NCBI RefSeq assembly: GCF_000813145.1
Contig: NZ_BAZF01000002.1
Location: 62,001-126,000 of the forward strand
Origin: Geobacter sp. OR-1
GTDB taxonomy: Bacteria > Desulfobacterota > Desulfuromonadia > Geobacterales > DSM-12255
Reading direction: 5' to 3'
Length of the DNA stretch: 64,000 bases
Shown here: positions 10,749 through 18,923 of the stretch, piece by piece
Numbering within the stretch: the first letter of the stretch is position 1
Layout: every line of letters begins with the position of its first letter
Made by a program: the position numbers and the translations under genes
The notes under the pieces: model-generated
What the model saw: only the letters and a program-made list of their open reading frames with translations
The model's database searches: none
Told to the model about the DNA's origin: nothing

Positions 10749-10873
10749 ATGGCTTCGCTAAAAGTCCATCTGCTGCGTTACGCTCAACCTTTGTCACTGC
10801 GACGTAGCCTCTGGCTACGACTCATTCCTCAGGTTTTCGCAAGCCTTGCATCTGGAACTTATTGCTGTGCCAT
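10749..10873. repeat. Structured intergenic repeat, copy B, in the serA leader
   Basis: 125-bp relative of the element at 4156-4327: same left end ATGGCTTCGCTAAAAGTCC, same right end closing with GTGCCAT, and the same CGTAGCC/GGCTACG inner hairpin. It lacks the central block of copy A. It lies wholly between the serA promoter (10911-10939) and the serA ribosome site, ending only a few bases from AAGGAG, so it is transcribed as a folded 5' leader. Confidence 0.75.
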
Positions 10874-10910
10874 ACAACTTAATAGATTTTGGGTCATTTA
10901 TGAATTGCAG

Positions 10911-10939
10911 ACTATAGCCCCGACAAGTAAAAAATGCAA
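10911..10939 (-). promoter_or_regulatory. Sigma-70 type promoter for serA
   Basis: Minus strand TTGCAT, 17 bases, TATAGT. Transcription would start near 10904 and give a leader of about 170 bases that contains the whole repeat copy B. Confidence 0.65.
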
Positions 10940-10973
10940 GACCGCCGGGAAATTTTCATGGTATACAATTCCG

Positions 10974-11444
10974 ATGCAACCAGTTATCCCATTCAATATC
11001 GTTCTGATCGAACCGGAAATCCCCCCCAACACCGGCAATATCGCCCGTTTATGCGGTGCGACCGGCACACCGCTGCACTTGGTGGGAAAGCTTGGCTTCT
11101 CCCTGGATGACCGCTACCTGAAACGGGCCGGCCTGGACTACTGGAGCGAGGTCGAGGTCATCACCTGGCCCGATCTGGCGTCCCTGTGGGCCGCCAATCC
11201 CGATGCCCGTTTCGTCTACACGAGCAAGAAGGCCGCGACCAGCCATGCCACCTTTCGGTTCAAAGAAGGTGATTTCATTGTCTTCGGCAAGGAGACCAAA
11301 GGGCTGCCGGATGAACTGATCGAAGTCAACCAGGACACCAGCATCCGGATCCCGATCTTCGGCAAGGTGCGGAGCCTGAACCTCTCCACCGCAGCCGGGA
11401 TCGTGCTCTACGAGGCGCTCAGGCAGGTGGGGAGGCTTGAGTAA
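10974..11444 (+). CDS. trmL: tRNA (cytidine(34)-2'-O)-methyltransferase
   Basis: SPOUT-class methyltransferase that 2'-O-methylates the wobble base of leucine tRNAs. The 156-residue product has the family hallmarks EPEIPPNTGNIARLC, FGKETKGLP and the knot motif RIPIFGKVRSLNLSTA. A much longer open frame exists upstream, but homology begins at the ATG at 10974 (MQPVIPFNIVLIEPE), so I use that start; its ribosome site is poor. It is transcribed divergently from serA, and the two upstream regions overlap. Confidence 0.93.
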   Translation: MQPVIPFNIVLIEPEIPPNTGNIARLCGATGTPLHLVGKLGFSLDDRYLKRAGLDYWSEVEVITWPDLASLWAANPDARFVYTSKKAATSHATFRFKEGDFIVFGKETKGLPDELIEVNQDTSIRIPIFGKVRSLNLSTAAGIVLYEALRQVGRLE

Positions 11445-11464
11445 ACCGGATCACCATTATCGCC

Positions 11465-11653
11465 ATGCCGGGCGTAGAGGTGCACCAGCAAACCGACTTC
11501 AGCGTGCTCCTCTCTCTCTGGCCGTCACATATTGCCGATTTCGGAGACGCCTTGATCGCCGCGACCGGCAAAGCGGCAAAAGGAGCAACGATCGTCACCT
11601 TTGACGAAAGATTCAAATCCGGCTTGAAAAAACTCGGGATGGAACTCCTGTAG
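11465..11653 (+). pseudogene. C-terminal remnant of a PIN-domain (VapC-type) toxin
   Basis: A 62-residue frame ends with ADFGDALIAATGKAAKGATIVTFDERF, which is the second half of a PIN ribonuclease (conserved acidic residues in FGDALIA and TFDERF). Intact PIN toxins are about 130 residues and begin with an Asp-containing strand that is absent here. No matching antitoxin gene is present. Starting 20 bases after trmL, it appears to be a truncated toxin left behind in a region of foreign character. Confidence 0.7.
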
Positions 11654-11856
11654 GAACAGTTGATTTTCCGAACCGTTCGGCCTTTGCATTGAACCGTTTT
11701 TGACCCTGAAAATGGTCGTTTAAGCCTGAATAATAGCTACTTTTTGGGATCTTTTACCTGCGATTCAGTACGAGTTGGCAGAAAAAAATTGAAACAATAA
11801 AAAGTCAGAACCATCAAGACCAATAGAACCCAAGAGCAAAAAACATAAAGGGCCAT

Positions 11857-12135
11857 ATGCCGCTGATCATAGCTCTCATACTTACTTTCACCGCAGGATT
11901 GATGGTTCGCCTTAAAGGGAAGTCACAGCCCTTGGCGTGGCTTCTATCCTCGCTCGTCATCCCTATTTTTGTATTGTTTGATGCATTTATTCTTCCTTAT
12001 CGAGGCGGGGGCGCTTCAATGTGGCCGATTGCTCTCGTTATTGAAAGTTTTGTAGGAAGCTTGGTAGGTGGACTTGGTGTGGTCGCTGCTTCTTACTATC
12101 TCAAAAAGAAAGAGAACAGCCAACCAGACGCTTAG
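11857..12135 (+). CDS. Small membrane protein of unknown function
   Basis: 92 residues, not recognised. Three hydrophobic stretches (about 1-17, 27-46 and 55-80) are joined by short charged loops, and the C-terminus is lysine-rich (YYLKKKENSQ), so it likely spans the inner membrane with a cytoplasmic tail. AAAGGG lies 8 bases before the ATG. Local base composition is AT-richer than the surrounding genes, and 203 bases before it hold no gene that I can see. An imperfect inverted repeat starts at its stop codon (12119-12187). Together with the next gene it may have arrived by transfer. Confidence 0.6.
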   Translation: MPLIIALILTFTAGLMVRLKGKSQPLAWLLSSLVIPIFVLFDAFILPYRGGGASMWPIALVIESFVGSLVGGLGVVAASYYLKKKENSQPDA

Positions 12136-12187
12136 ACCATGAACGGGCGATAAAGCTACCAGTCAGGTCAAGCTCCACGACGTTGGC
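12119..12187. repeat. Imperfect inverted repeat resembling an integron attC site
   Basis: Two-box inverted structure: GCCAAC, 5 bases, GCTTaGACC, loop, GGTCAAGC, 8 bases, GTTGGC. The inner pair has one extra base in the left box, as attC sites do, and the structure overlaps the stop codon of the preceding small gene, as in gene cassettes. Against this, the right box GTTGGCG does not fit GTTRRRY, and no second attC or integrase is seen. Treat as attC-like only. Confidence 0.25.
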
Positions 12188-12233
12188 GTTAAAGTAATGA
12201 GGAAACAAATCTGTACATTTTGAGGTATTTCAA

Positions 12234-13316
12234 ATGAACTCTGCTTCTGAACAATTAAATCAATTTGGATGGGACGAATGGTTTGAAGCAAATGCGCAAG
12301 AAAAGATCTTGGCAGGACAACGTCTTGCACGTGTTGTTGCAGTGGATCGTGAACAACTTATTGTAATAGATGAATCTGGTGAATATCGCGCAAAGCTTGC
12401 CGGCCGTTTTCTGTATACTACTGAGCAACCAAGTGATTTCCCATGTGTTGGAGACTGGGTATCCATTCAATACAGCGGCTCTGACGATTTTGGAATAATC
12501 CATGACGTCGTTCCGAGAAAGTCATTTCTTCGTCGTAAGTCTGCAGGTGATACCATTGAATATCAGATGATTGCGTCGAATATTGACGTAGCCTTAATAG
12601 TCCAGTCCTGTCAGTTCGACTTCAACGTTAACAGGCTTGAACGCTACCTGGTAATGGTCAGAAATGGGCAAGTACATCCTGTCATTTTACTCACTAAAAC
12701 TGACCTGGTCAGTCCTGAAACGCTTCAAGAACTGACTGATGATATTAGAAATGCTGGAATAACTACGGAAGTGATCGCGCTTAGTAATGTCACCGGAGAA
12801 GGAGTCAACAATGTGCGCGAAATACTGCAATCCGGAAAGACCTACTGCCTCTTGGGATCATCAGGGGTTGGCAAGAGCACGTTGATAAACCAGTTGATTG
12901 GCCGTCAAATACTTGAGACAAAGATGGTGAGTGGAACTGGAGAGGGACGACATACCACGGTGCGGCGTGAACTCATCGTATTGAATAACGGTGCAATGCT
13001 TATAGATAACCCGGGAATGCGTGAGTTCGGCATTTTGGGGGCTGAGGAAGGGATTGGCAGCAGCTTTGCTGACATCTATAAGTTAGCATCGAAATGCAAG
13101 TATGGTGATTGCTCTCACTCTAATGAACCAGGCTGTGCAGTTCTGAGTGCTATTGAGGAAGGAAATCTCCATCGGGAACACTACAAGAATTTTATCAAAC
13201 TCAGGAGTGAATCAGAGTTTAATGATCTGTCGTATCTTGAAAAACGAAATAAGGATAAGGCATTTGGCCGCTACATTAAGTCTGCAAAGAAAGATCTTGG
13301 AATCAAGCGCAAGTAA
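12234..13316 (+). CDS. rsgA: Small ribosomal subunit biogenesis GTPase RsgA
   Basis: Circularly permuted GTPase that acts in late 30S maturation. 360 residues: N-terminal OB-fold (about 30-110), then the G motifs in permuted order: TKTDL (G4), GSSGVGKSTL (G1/P-loop), a T-rich switch RHTTVRRE (G2), DNPGMREFG (G3), and a C-terminal zinc knuckle CKYGDCSHSNEPGC. GAGGT lies 7 bases before the ATG. The gene is visibly AT-richer than its neighbours and uses codons such as AAT, ATA and AGA more often, suggesting horizontal acquisition. It may be the only copy or a second copy; that cannot be seen here. Confidence 0.93.
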   Translation: MNSASEQLNQFGWDEWFEANAQEKILAGQRLARVVAVDREQLIVIDESGEYRAKLAGRFLYTTEQPSDFPCVGDWVSIQYSGSDDFGIIHDVVPRKSFLRRKSAGDTIEYQMIASNIDVALIVQSCQFDFNVNRLERYLVMVRNGQVHPVILLTKTDLVSPETLQELTDDIRNAGITTEVIALSNVTGEGVNNVREILQSGKTYCLLGSSGVGKSTLINQLIGRQILETKMVSGTGEGRHTTVRRELIVLNNGAMLIDNPGMREFGILGAEEGIGSSFADIYKLASKCKYGDCSHSNEPGCAVLSAIEEGNLHREHYKNFIKLRSESEFNDLSYLEKRNKDKAFGRYIKSAKKDLGIKRK

Positions 13317-13538
13317 TGAGGAGAATGAAGGTGAACCCATTTTATAAGCACAGCTGAAAGAGGGATTTACCAACAAGGCAGAAGCGCCGGCCTAAAACCG
13401 CCGTGTCCTCCCACGCCGTTACATGTAATAATGCATAAGGACTCAACAGCTAACAAATAGAGAACAAACATTTTTACAGAATCGATATCCTGGAAGACGA
13501 AGGATATGTGAACGGTGCAGGCAGTCGAGGTGAGCGCA

Positions 13539-14372
13539 ATGAAATCCACTGATGACATGATGAAAGTATCCTCGAATCTGGCATCCGTTTCCGGCAATAA
13601 CCGGATTTCGGGGAATTTCTTGATTGACAGTACAGACCTTGACCTGGCCGAAAAAATCCAGCAACTCCTGCTGCCAAAGAGTTCGCCAGTCTGCACCTGG
13701 TGCTGCATCGGCGTCAAGAACAGGATGGCGGCAGGACTCGGCGGCGACTATTTCGATTTCATCAGCATGCCCGATGAGTGCCAGTCACTTTTCATAGGCG
13801 ATGTGACCGGTCACGGTCTGCACGCCTCGGTGGTCATGTCACTCATCTACGGCTTTATCCATCGGGCGGCGATGGGCGACTGCAATCCGCTGGAACTGAC
13901 GCAGCAGCTCAATCGTTTTCTCATCGATTTTTCCCGCCGCTCACAAACCATTGACCAGTATTTTTCTTCTTCGTTGTTCTACAGCATCATCAGTCCGAAA
14001 ACCTTCAACATGCACTATGTAAATGCCGGTCAAGTGCCGGGTCTGGTGCTCCGGGACGGAATCGTTACGGAACTTCCCTCGACTGGGCCGCCGGTTGGCT
14101 TTTTCGAGACTCCGGAGATGCACCTGCAGACGTTCAGCCTGGCAAAAAACGATCGTCTGCTGCTTTATACCGATGGCATCATCGAAACTACCAATGCCGC
14201 CGGTGAGCTGTTCGGACTCGAACGGCTGAAGAATCTGCTGAAGAGCACGGCAACAGCTGATTACCAGGAGTTCCTCGGACTGCTTTTCGAGGCCCACCTG
14301 GATTTTGGCGTAAACGAGCTGCCTGATGATGACTGCTCTGCGATAGTCATTGACTTCCACGGGATTGGATGA
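13539..14372 (+). CDS. PP2C-type (SpoIIE/RsbU family) serine phosphatase
   Basis: Stand-alone PPM phosphatase domain of 277 residues, the type that dephosphorylates anti-sigma antagonists or STAS proteins. Metal-binding aspartates are visible in LGGDYFDF, GDVTGHG, LLYTDGI and PDDDCSAIV. N-terminal helix DLDLAEKIQQLLLPK is the usual lead-in seen in RsbU-type enzymes. There is no sensor or receiver domain, so control must come from a partner not encoded adjacent. ATG 13539 is chosen because GAGGTGAG lies four bases before it; a GTG at 13515 is possible. The 222 bases upstream hold no gene. Confidence 0.88.
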   Translation: MKSTDDMMKVSSNLASVSGNNRISGNFLIDSTDLDLAEKIQQLLLPKSSPVCTWCCIGVKNRMAAGLGGDYFDFISMPDECQSLFIGDVTGHGLHASVVMSLIYGFIHRAAMGDCNPLELTQQLNRFLIDFSRRSQTIDQYFSSSLFYSIISPKTFNMHYVNAGQVPGLVLRDGIVTELPSTGPPVGFFETPEMHLQTFSLAKNDRLLLYTDGIIETTNAAGELFGLERLKNLLKSTATADYQEFLGLLFEAHLDFGVNELPDDDCSAIVIDFHGIG

Positions 14373-14409
14373 GCCAGAACCTGCCTGATTTTCCAGGAAA
14401 GAACCCATT

Positions 14410-14814
14410 ATGCGAAAACATAAGCTCCTCCTGCTTTTTTATATCCTGATCGTAATCGCGGTTGGCGTGATCGGTTATGTCTCTGTCCTTTACTGGCAAG
14501 GGGGGGCAAGCAATTATGAGCCGCCGAAACAGCCTGCCGTTTCTCCGCAAGAACGGGTTCAATCAGATCTGCAGAACCTTTCGCAGGCAGTGGATGCCTA
14601 TTTCATAAAAAATATGGAGTACCCTCAGAAATTGGAACTTCTCATACCAGAGTTCATTGATCGCGTCGGAAACGATCCTTTGAGCGGCAAAACGTATCTG
14701 TATAACCTGGACGAAACCGGAGGTATCGGTCGATATCGGATCAGCGTGCCTGACCCCAAACTCTATAATGCAAAGGAATTATATATTGAAGATGGCAAGC
14801 TCTTCCAAAAATAG
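14410..14814 (+). CDS. Membrane-anchored pseudopilin-like protein
   Basis: 134 residues: short basic start MRKHK, one long N-terminal hydrophobic helix (about 6-30), then a soluble domain in which QNLSQAVDAYFIKNMEYP and LIPEFIDRVGNDPLSGKTYLY resemble the C-terminal part of type II secretion major pseudopilins (GspG). It lacks the prepilin peptidase site with glutamate at +5 at the start of the helix, so it is probably an anchored relative, not a true pilin. A run of seven G's (14500-14506) lies in the coding sequence with the frame intact. Follows the phosphatase gene by 37 bases. Confidence 0.6.
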   Translation: MRKHKLLLLFYILIVIAVGVIGYVSVLYWQGGASNYEPPKQPAVSPQERVQSDLQNLSQAVDAYFIKNMEYPQKLELLIPEFIDRVGNDPLSGKTYLYNLDETGGIGRYRISVPDPKLYNAKELYIEDGKLFQK

Positions 14815-15565
14815 ATTTGTTTCGCATCGCTTTCCTGCACACTTGACGGTGGTCTTGTCGTCGGTAATCTTACTTTTATTTACTGCATCACTCTCATATT
14901 CGCAGGACTCACTTGATAGTGATATTGGGAAAGCCTTAAGAAAGGTCGTGAAATGTGAAAAAATAGAAGTTAAGACTAAAAATGCCGACAATAAGACCGG
15001 GAAACTGAGCTCTTTGTTAATCAAACTAGTGGCGATGGCGAAACAGATCTTCCCTGCTGACTATGTAACCGTGCAATACGCCAATCCTAACCTTGATATG
15101 ACTGCTCTAAGAAAATCCAACAACTTTAAAGTCAATTCCTACTCTAATTTCAAAATCGGTATGCTGGTCTCTGAACAAACGGTAAAGAATGAATTTGTTA
15201 AGTCTGCAAGGAGGTTAAACTTTCAATACAACAAATTCTCCATCAAATTCACCCCACCCTACATCGAATTGGAGTTTGACATACCGGCCGGCGCAATTCC
15301 GCTCAAGGATAGAAAACTGGTTGAAAAGTTCATCAGGAATAAGCGGCTCGAAGGTTATGCTGCGCTCCGTTTGGAGATCCGTGACAATAAGATAATTGCC
15401 GCTCCGGTCAAGGTTATCCTGAACCATTTTCTCTTGCCAACGACACTGGTAGCTGAGCTTAAAAAGCAAATTAAGCCGATATACAATATTCCGCGCATCC
15501 GACCCTTTGATTATAACCTTACAAAAGTTGCTATACTGAAACAGCAAATATTCCTGAGTAATTGA
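14792..15565 (+). CDS. Uncharacterised exported protein
   Basis: About 257 residues, not recognised with certainty. N-terminal hydrophobic segment LTVVLSSVILLLFTASLSYSQ reads as a signal peptide or anchor. The mature part alternates strands with basic residues, with TVKNEFVKSARRLNFQYNKFSIKF followed by a PPYIELEFDIPAGAIPL segment; this layout is reminiscent of DUF2993/LmeA-type phospholipid-binding proteins, which I offer only as a possibility. The start overlaps the preceding gene by 23 bases, and base composition is AT-richer than average. Convergent with the methyltransferase gene. Confidence 0.5.
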   Translation: MASSSKNRFVSHRFPAHLTVVLSSVILLLFTASLSYSQDSLDSDIGKALRKVVKCEKIEVKTKNADNKTGKLSSLLIKLVAMAKQIFPADYVTVQYANPNLDMTALRKSNNFKVNSYSNFKIGMLVSEQTVKNEFVKSARRLNFQYNKFSIKFTPPYIELEFDIPAGAIPLKDRKLVEKFIRNKRLEGYAALRLEIRDNKIIAAPVKVILNHFLLPTTLVAELKKQIKPIYNIPRIRPFDYNLTKVAILKQQIFLSN

Positions 15566-15636
15566 CCCGATGCGCCTCAGTTCCCGGAGTTTGCCTTCAA
15601 AAACATTTTGAGTATCAGGGTCTGGTGACAGTGCTC

Positions 15637-16755
15637 TCAATACAACTCGTACTTCAGCAACCGGCACTCCAGCGGCCCATTCCAGAGTGGAATCCGCCTG
15701 GTCGCCTTCAACCCCACATTCTTCGAGAGTTCCTGGCTGCCGGTGAAGATCCAGGCGGTGTTACCCTTGCAGCGCTGCTTGAACAGGTCGCCGATCTGCC
15801 GGTAGAAAGGCTTCAGCGCCTCCATCTCTCCCATCCGCTCGCCGTACGGCGGGTTGCAGATGATCACCCCGTTACCGGGCGGCGGGTTGAAATCGGCCAT
15901 ATCATGCCGGGTCAGGGCGATCAGGTCTCTGACCCCGGCCCGCTCGGCGTTACGACGCGCAGTAGCTATTGTCCTGCCGTCGCTGTCGCTGCCGAATATC
16001 GGTGCAGCTAGCTTGTCAAGCGCACGGCTGCGGGCTTCCGCAAGTTCCTTCTTCCACAAAGTGGCATCGAATCCCGGCCACCCCTCGAACCCGAAGCTGC
16101 GTCCCAGACCGGGCGCCCGCTTTGAAGCCATCATTGCCGCCTCTATCAGGATCGTGCCGGAACCGCAGAGCGGGTCGGACAGCGGTACCGTGCCGTCCCA
16201 GCCGGTAGAAAGGACTATCGCCGCCGCAAGTGTCTCGCGCAGCGGCGCCTCGTTCCGCTCTGTCCGATAGCCGCGCCGGTCGAGCGGCGCCCCGGACGAA
16301 TCGAGGCTCACTGTGCAGCGGTTCTTGAGCAGATGGATATTGACCCTCAGACCCGGCTCCTTCGTATCGATGCTGGGGCGGGAGCCGGTGCGGTCGCGGA
16401 TGGTATCCACTATCGCATCCTTGGCCTTGAGTGCCGTGTTGTGGGAATGGGTCATCGCCGAATCCCTGAGGGAGCAGTCAACGGCCAGGGTCATTTCCGG
16501 GGTCAGATAGTCGTTCCAGGGGATGCCTCGCACTCCGTCGTACAATGACTGCGGCGAATCGCACGGAAAACCGGCCAGAGGCACCATGACCCGATTGGCA
16601 GTCCGAAGCCAGAGATTGGCCTTGCGGCAGTCTGCCAGCTCTCCGGAAAACCGGACCCCGCCGCGCTCGGCCGCAATTCCGGCCACCCCTATTGTCGCCA
16701 GCTCTCCGGCAAGGATCTCCTCCACCCCCCGGGCGCAGGTTGCAAAAAATTCCAT
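15637..16755 (-). CDS. THUMP-domain class I RNA methyltransferase (RlmL N-terminal type)
   Basis: About 372 residues: N-terminal ferredoxin-like/THUMP region (1-160) with FFATCARGVEEILAGEL, then a UPF0020/Rossmann methyltransferase domain with SAM motif LSDPLCGSGTILIEAA and catalytic IICNPPYGERMG. This matches the half of E. coli RlmKL that makes m2G2445 in 23S rRNA; the RlmK half is absent. ATG 16755 is chosen because AGGAACC precedes it and homology begins there; upstream in-frame sequence runs into a hairpin. Alternative targets such as tRNA G6 cannot be excluded. Confidence 0.88.
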   Translation of the reverse strand: MEFFATCARGVEEILAGELATIGVAGIAAERGGVRFSGELADCRKANLWLRTANRVMVPLAGFPCDSPQSLYDGVRGIPWNDYLTPEMTLAVDCSLRDSAMTHSHNTALKAKDAIVDTIRDRTGSRPSIDTKEPGLRVNIHLLKNRCTVSLDSSGAPLDRRGYRTERNEAPLRETLAAAIVLSTGWDGTVPLSDPLCGSGTILIEAAMMASKRAPGLGRSFGFEGWPGFDATLWKKELAEARSRALDKLAAPIFGSDSDGRTIATARRNAERAGVRDLIALTRHDMADFNPPPGNGVIICNPPYGERMGEMEALKPFYRQIGDLFKQRCKGNTAWIFTGSQELSKNVGLKATRRIPLWNGPLECRLLKYELY

Positions 16756-16771
16756 AGATCGGTTCCTTAAT

Positions 16772-16799
16772 AAAAACGGCCGGGAGGTCATCCCGGCCC
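16772..16799 (-). terminator. Rho-independent terminator after the Tim44-like gene
   Basis: On the minus strand GGCCGGGA, five-base loop, TCCCGGCC, then GTTTTTATT. It lies between the repeat at 16809-16945 and the methyltransferase start, so the repeat is within the Tim44-like transcript. Confidence 0.75.
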
Positions 16800-16808
16800 A
16801 GTATAATC

Positions 16809-16945
16809 TATGTCTCAGCAACGTCAGATTTGAGATGATCACAAGGCGGCGAGGAGGAAGCCCCGGAGGCGTACAAACAGTACGTCGAGGAGGCCGACGA
16901 TGAGCCAACGCCGTGAGGGCTCAAATATGGCGTTGCCCAGCTATA
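16809..16945. repeat. Palindromic intergenic element of a second type
   Basis: 137 bp with 26-base imperfect terminal inverted repeats: left TATGTCTCAGCAACGTCA and on through ATTTGAG at 16834; right, as reverse complement, TATAGCTGGGCAACGCCA and on through ATTTGAG. 19 or more of the 26 positions match. The interior is GC-rich without recognisable coding. The right end overlaps the stop codon of the Tim44-like gene (16941-16943). Unrelated in sequence to the 4156/10749 element. Single copy in this window. Confidence 0.65.
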
Positions 16946-17904
16946 CCTGCTGGATGGCCGACAGCTTCCACTGATTCGGCCCCACCGGCCGGGTAAAGGT
17001 CCAGTACTCCTCGAACTTGACCGGATCGGTTTTGCTCCCTTCCAGGACAGTGCCGGACTCATCGGTGGTGTAGTCGAGCAGGTTGGCATAAACAAGGGTG
17101 GTGATGAAATCCTGGCCGCTTTCCTGCCAGGCCTCGGTGATCTCCACGCTGCGGACTGCGATGTTTTCCAGCCGGTTGATCCGCTTTTCCTGCAGCAGCC
17201 GCTGCACATCCTGCTGCAGGACGCCGCGCATCTCGTCGGTCATAACACCAGCGGCAGACGAGAGGTCCCGGTTCATCCATGCTCCCTGCACCTTGAAGAA
17301 CAGGTCCATTACCGTGTCCTTGAACCGGCTTTCGTCAAAACTGTAATCCATCTGCCTGATGTACGACAATCCGGCCGCGGTGTCGTCATGCGGCTGCGGC
17401 TGGTCATAGGCAGGGGTGGGGCTGCCGTACGAGTAAGCCTGCGGCTGCTGATAATCGGGCTGGCCGTACGCCTGATAGGCGGCCTGGCCTTCGCGACGCT
17501 TCTTCACGAAGCGGTAGATCATATAGCCGATTCCGGCCAGGAGCAGGATATCGAACAGCCCTGGGCCGCCATAGCCACCACCCATGCCGCCACCAAAACC
17601 CATACCCCCGGAACAGCATGCCACCGAGCATGCCGCCGACCATCCCGCCCGCCATGCTGCGCAGGAATCCGCCCCCCGGAGATGCTTGCTGGAAGGGAGA
17701 GGGCGATACGGGCCGGGCAGGAGTCGCCTGCTGATACGGAGATGTCTGGCTCGGGCTCACCGGCCTGGAATAGCTCCTTGTCCCCCGGCTCCCCATGGAG
17801 CGGCTGCCGCCGGCACGCGCCTGGGCCTCGCTCTCCATGAAAACGGCGGTTACGACAAAAATACTCAAGAGCGTGATGAAAATCTGTGCTGCATATCGTT
17901 TCAT
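16941..17904 (-). CDS. Tim44-domain membrane protein, with a +1 frameshift
   Basis: The product reads across two frames. First: signal peptide or anchor MKRYAAQIFITLLSIFVVTA, then a Ser/Pro/Gly-rich linker and GGMVGGMLGGML. Second: GMGFGGGMGGGYGG, a membrane helix LFDILLLAGIGYMIYRFV, a Gln/Tyr/Pro-rich linker, and a Tim44-like domain (about the last 140 residues, from AGLSYIRQMDYSF). The junction is a run of five G's on the sense strand (C5 at 17605-17609 on plus) where four restore one 320-residue protein typical of bacterial Tim44-like transport proteins. Function in bacteria is poorly known; these proteins may bind membranes. Ribosome site GGAGGATCATAA lies before the ATG. Confidence 0.8.
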
Positions 17905-17998
17905 TTATGATCCTCCTTTGTGACGTGACGTGCTTGGTCAATAAACTGAATTGTATCATCATTTCCGGCTCTTTCCGGAAAAAACTGCAACTGCTGAA

Positions 17999-18781
17999 TT
18001 AACTGCATCGTGATCCGAGGAACTCCCAGACCGTCCGCAGGCTGCGCTCGACCTCAGGAGAGAAAGGAAGCATCGCGCCAAGCCTGGCAAGGTCTCCCCG
18101 CTCCCTGGCCAGCTTGAATGAGACCGGGAAATGAAGATCAAACACCCAGGAGAGCTGCAGGAGCCTGAAATCGTTGACCGTCCGCAGCAGCGACAGGTTT
18201 ACCATCTCACGGCGGCCGATGCACTCCAGCACCCCTGCTGAGCATTCGGGGAGGTCCGGAAAGTCGAGATTTGCCGCAGAGGCCTGTTCAGTATCCGGAA
18301 GCAGCGACTGATCGACAAACACCCTCCAGATGTCGAGTTTGTCCGCATCGCGGATCAGATTCAGGTAAAGCCGGTGTGTGCCGGAAACCGATGCCGGAAT
18401 CCGGAAGACATTATGCAGGCCGACTGCCTGTAAAATGATATCGGCCTCTTCGTTTGTCAACCCCTCCAGGAGCCGTGATTCGCGAATTACCCTCACCCCG
18501 AGCGCCGCATGGTTTTCCGATTTGCTGTCGTAAAAGGTGCGGTGACGGCGGTACTGCTCGAATCGCCCCACATCATGCAGCAGGCCGATAATCTCCGCCA
18601 GCGCGAGCCGGTCTCCGGAAAGCCCTGTCGATTCGGCCAGCAGCCGGATATTGTCTCTTACTTTCGTGGTGTGCAGCTCCTTGAGGGCGTAATTCCTCCC
18701 GGCTTCCGCATCGTCACCGGCGAAACTGCGCCAGTAATCCTTGAGCCAGTTTTCAAGTTCGCGCAGCTTTTCTTCGTGCAT
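17999..18781 (-). CDS. HD-domain phosphohydrolase
   Basis: Cytoplasmic protein of 260 residues with a single HD domain: metal ligands in LLHDVGRFEQY, a downstream ENHAALGVRV, and the RDADKLDIWRV motif near residue 165. HD proteins of this layout act on nucleotides or other phosphorylated small molecules; the substrate is not apparent. ATG 18781 is preceded by GAAGGGCACTG; the longer frame upstream overlaps the pyc terminator and is discarded. It lies 84 bases downstream of that terminator on the same strand, so it probably has its own promoter. Confidence 0.8.
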   Translation of the reverse strand: MHEEKLRELENWLKDYWRSFAGDDAEAGRNYALKELHTTKVRDNIRLLAESTGLSGDRLALAEIIGLLHDVGRFEQYRRHRTFYDSKSENHAALGVRVIRESRLLEGLTNEEADIILQAVGLHNVFRIPASVSGTHRLYLNLIRDADKLDIWRVFVDQSLLPDTEQASAANLDFPDLPECSAGVLECIGRREMVNLSLLRTVNDFRLLQLSWVFDLHFPVSFKLARERGDLARLGAMLPFSPEVERSLRTVWEFLGSRCS

Positions 18782-18865
18782 CAGTGCCCTTCCCACGGGG
18801 ATTTGCGGCGAAGTATAACAGAGCAGCGGCTCGGGGCAACAAAAATCATCGTGCCAGGGACAGAC

Positions 18866-18900
18866 AAAAACGCCCCGCCTCCTGAAAAGGAGCGGGGCGC
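18866..18900 (-). terminator. Rho-independent terminator after pyc
   Basis: Minus strand: CGCCCCGCTCCT, loop TTTC, AGGAGGCGGGGCG with one bulge, followed by TTTTTG. It closes the pyruvate carboxylase transcript. Confidence 0.88.
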
Positions 18901-18923
18901 CATTATACGATCCGGAGAGGGGA

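Noticed and set aside
13345-13420. Sequence with GCCGGCCTAAAACC preceding the phosphatase gene, resembling part of a c-di-GMP (GEMM) riboswitch
   Set aside because: The other GEMM landmarks (GCACAGGGCAAACC, the tetraloop-receptor pair and the GGTAGCGGGGTTACC block) are not present in the right order or spacing.
14500-14506. G7 tract as a phase-variation switch in the pseudopilin-like gene
   Set aside because: Frame is open and plausible as is; one tract without evidence of length variation is insufficient.
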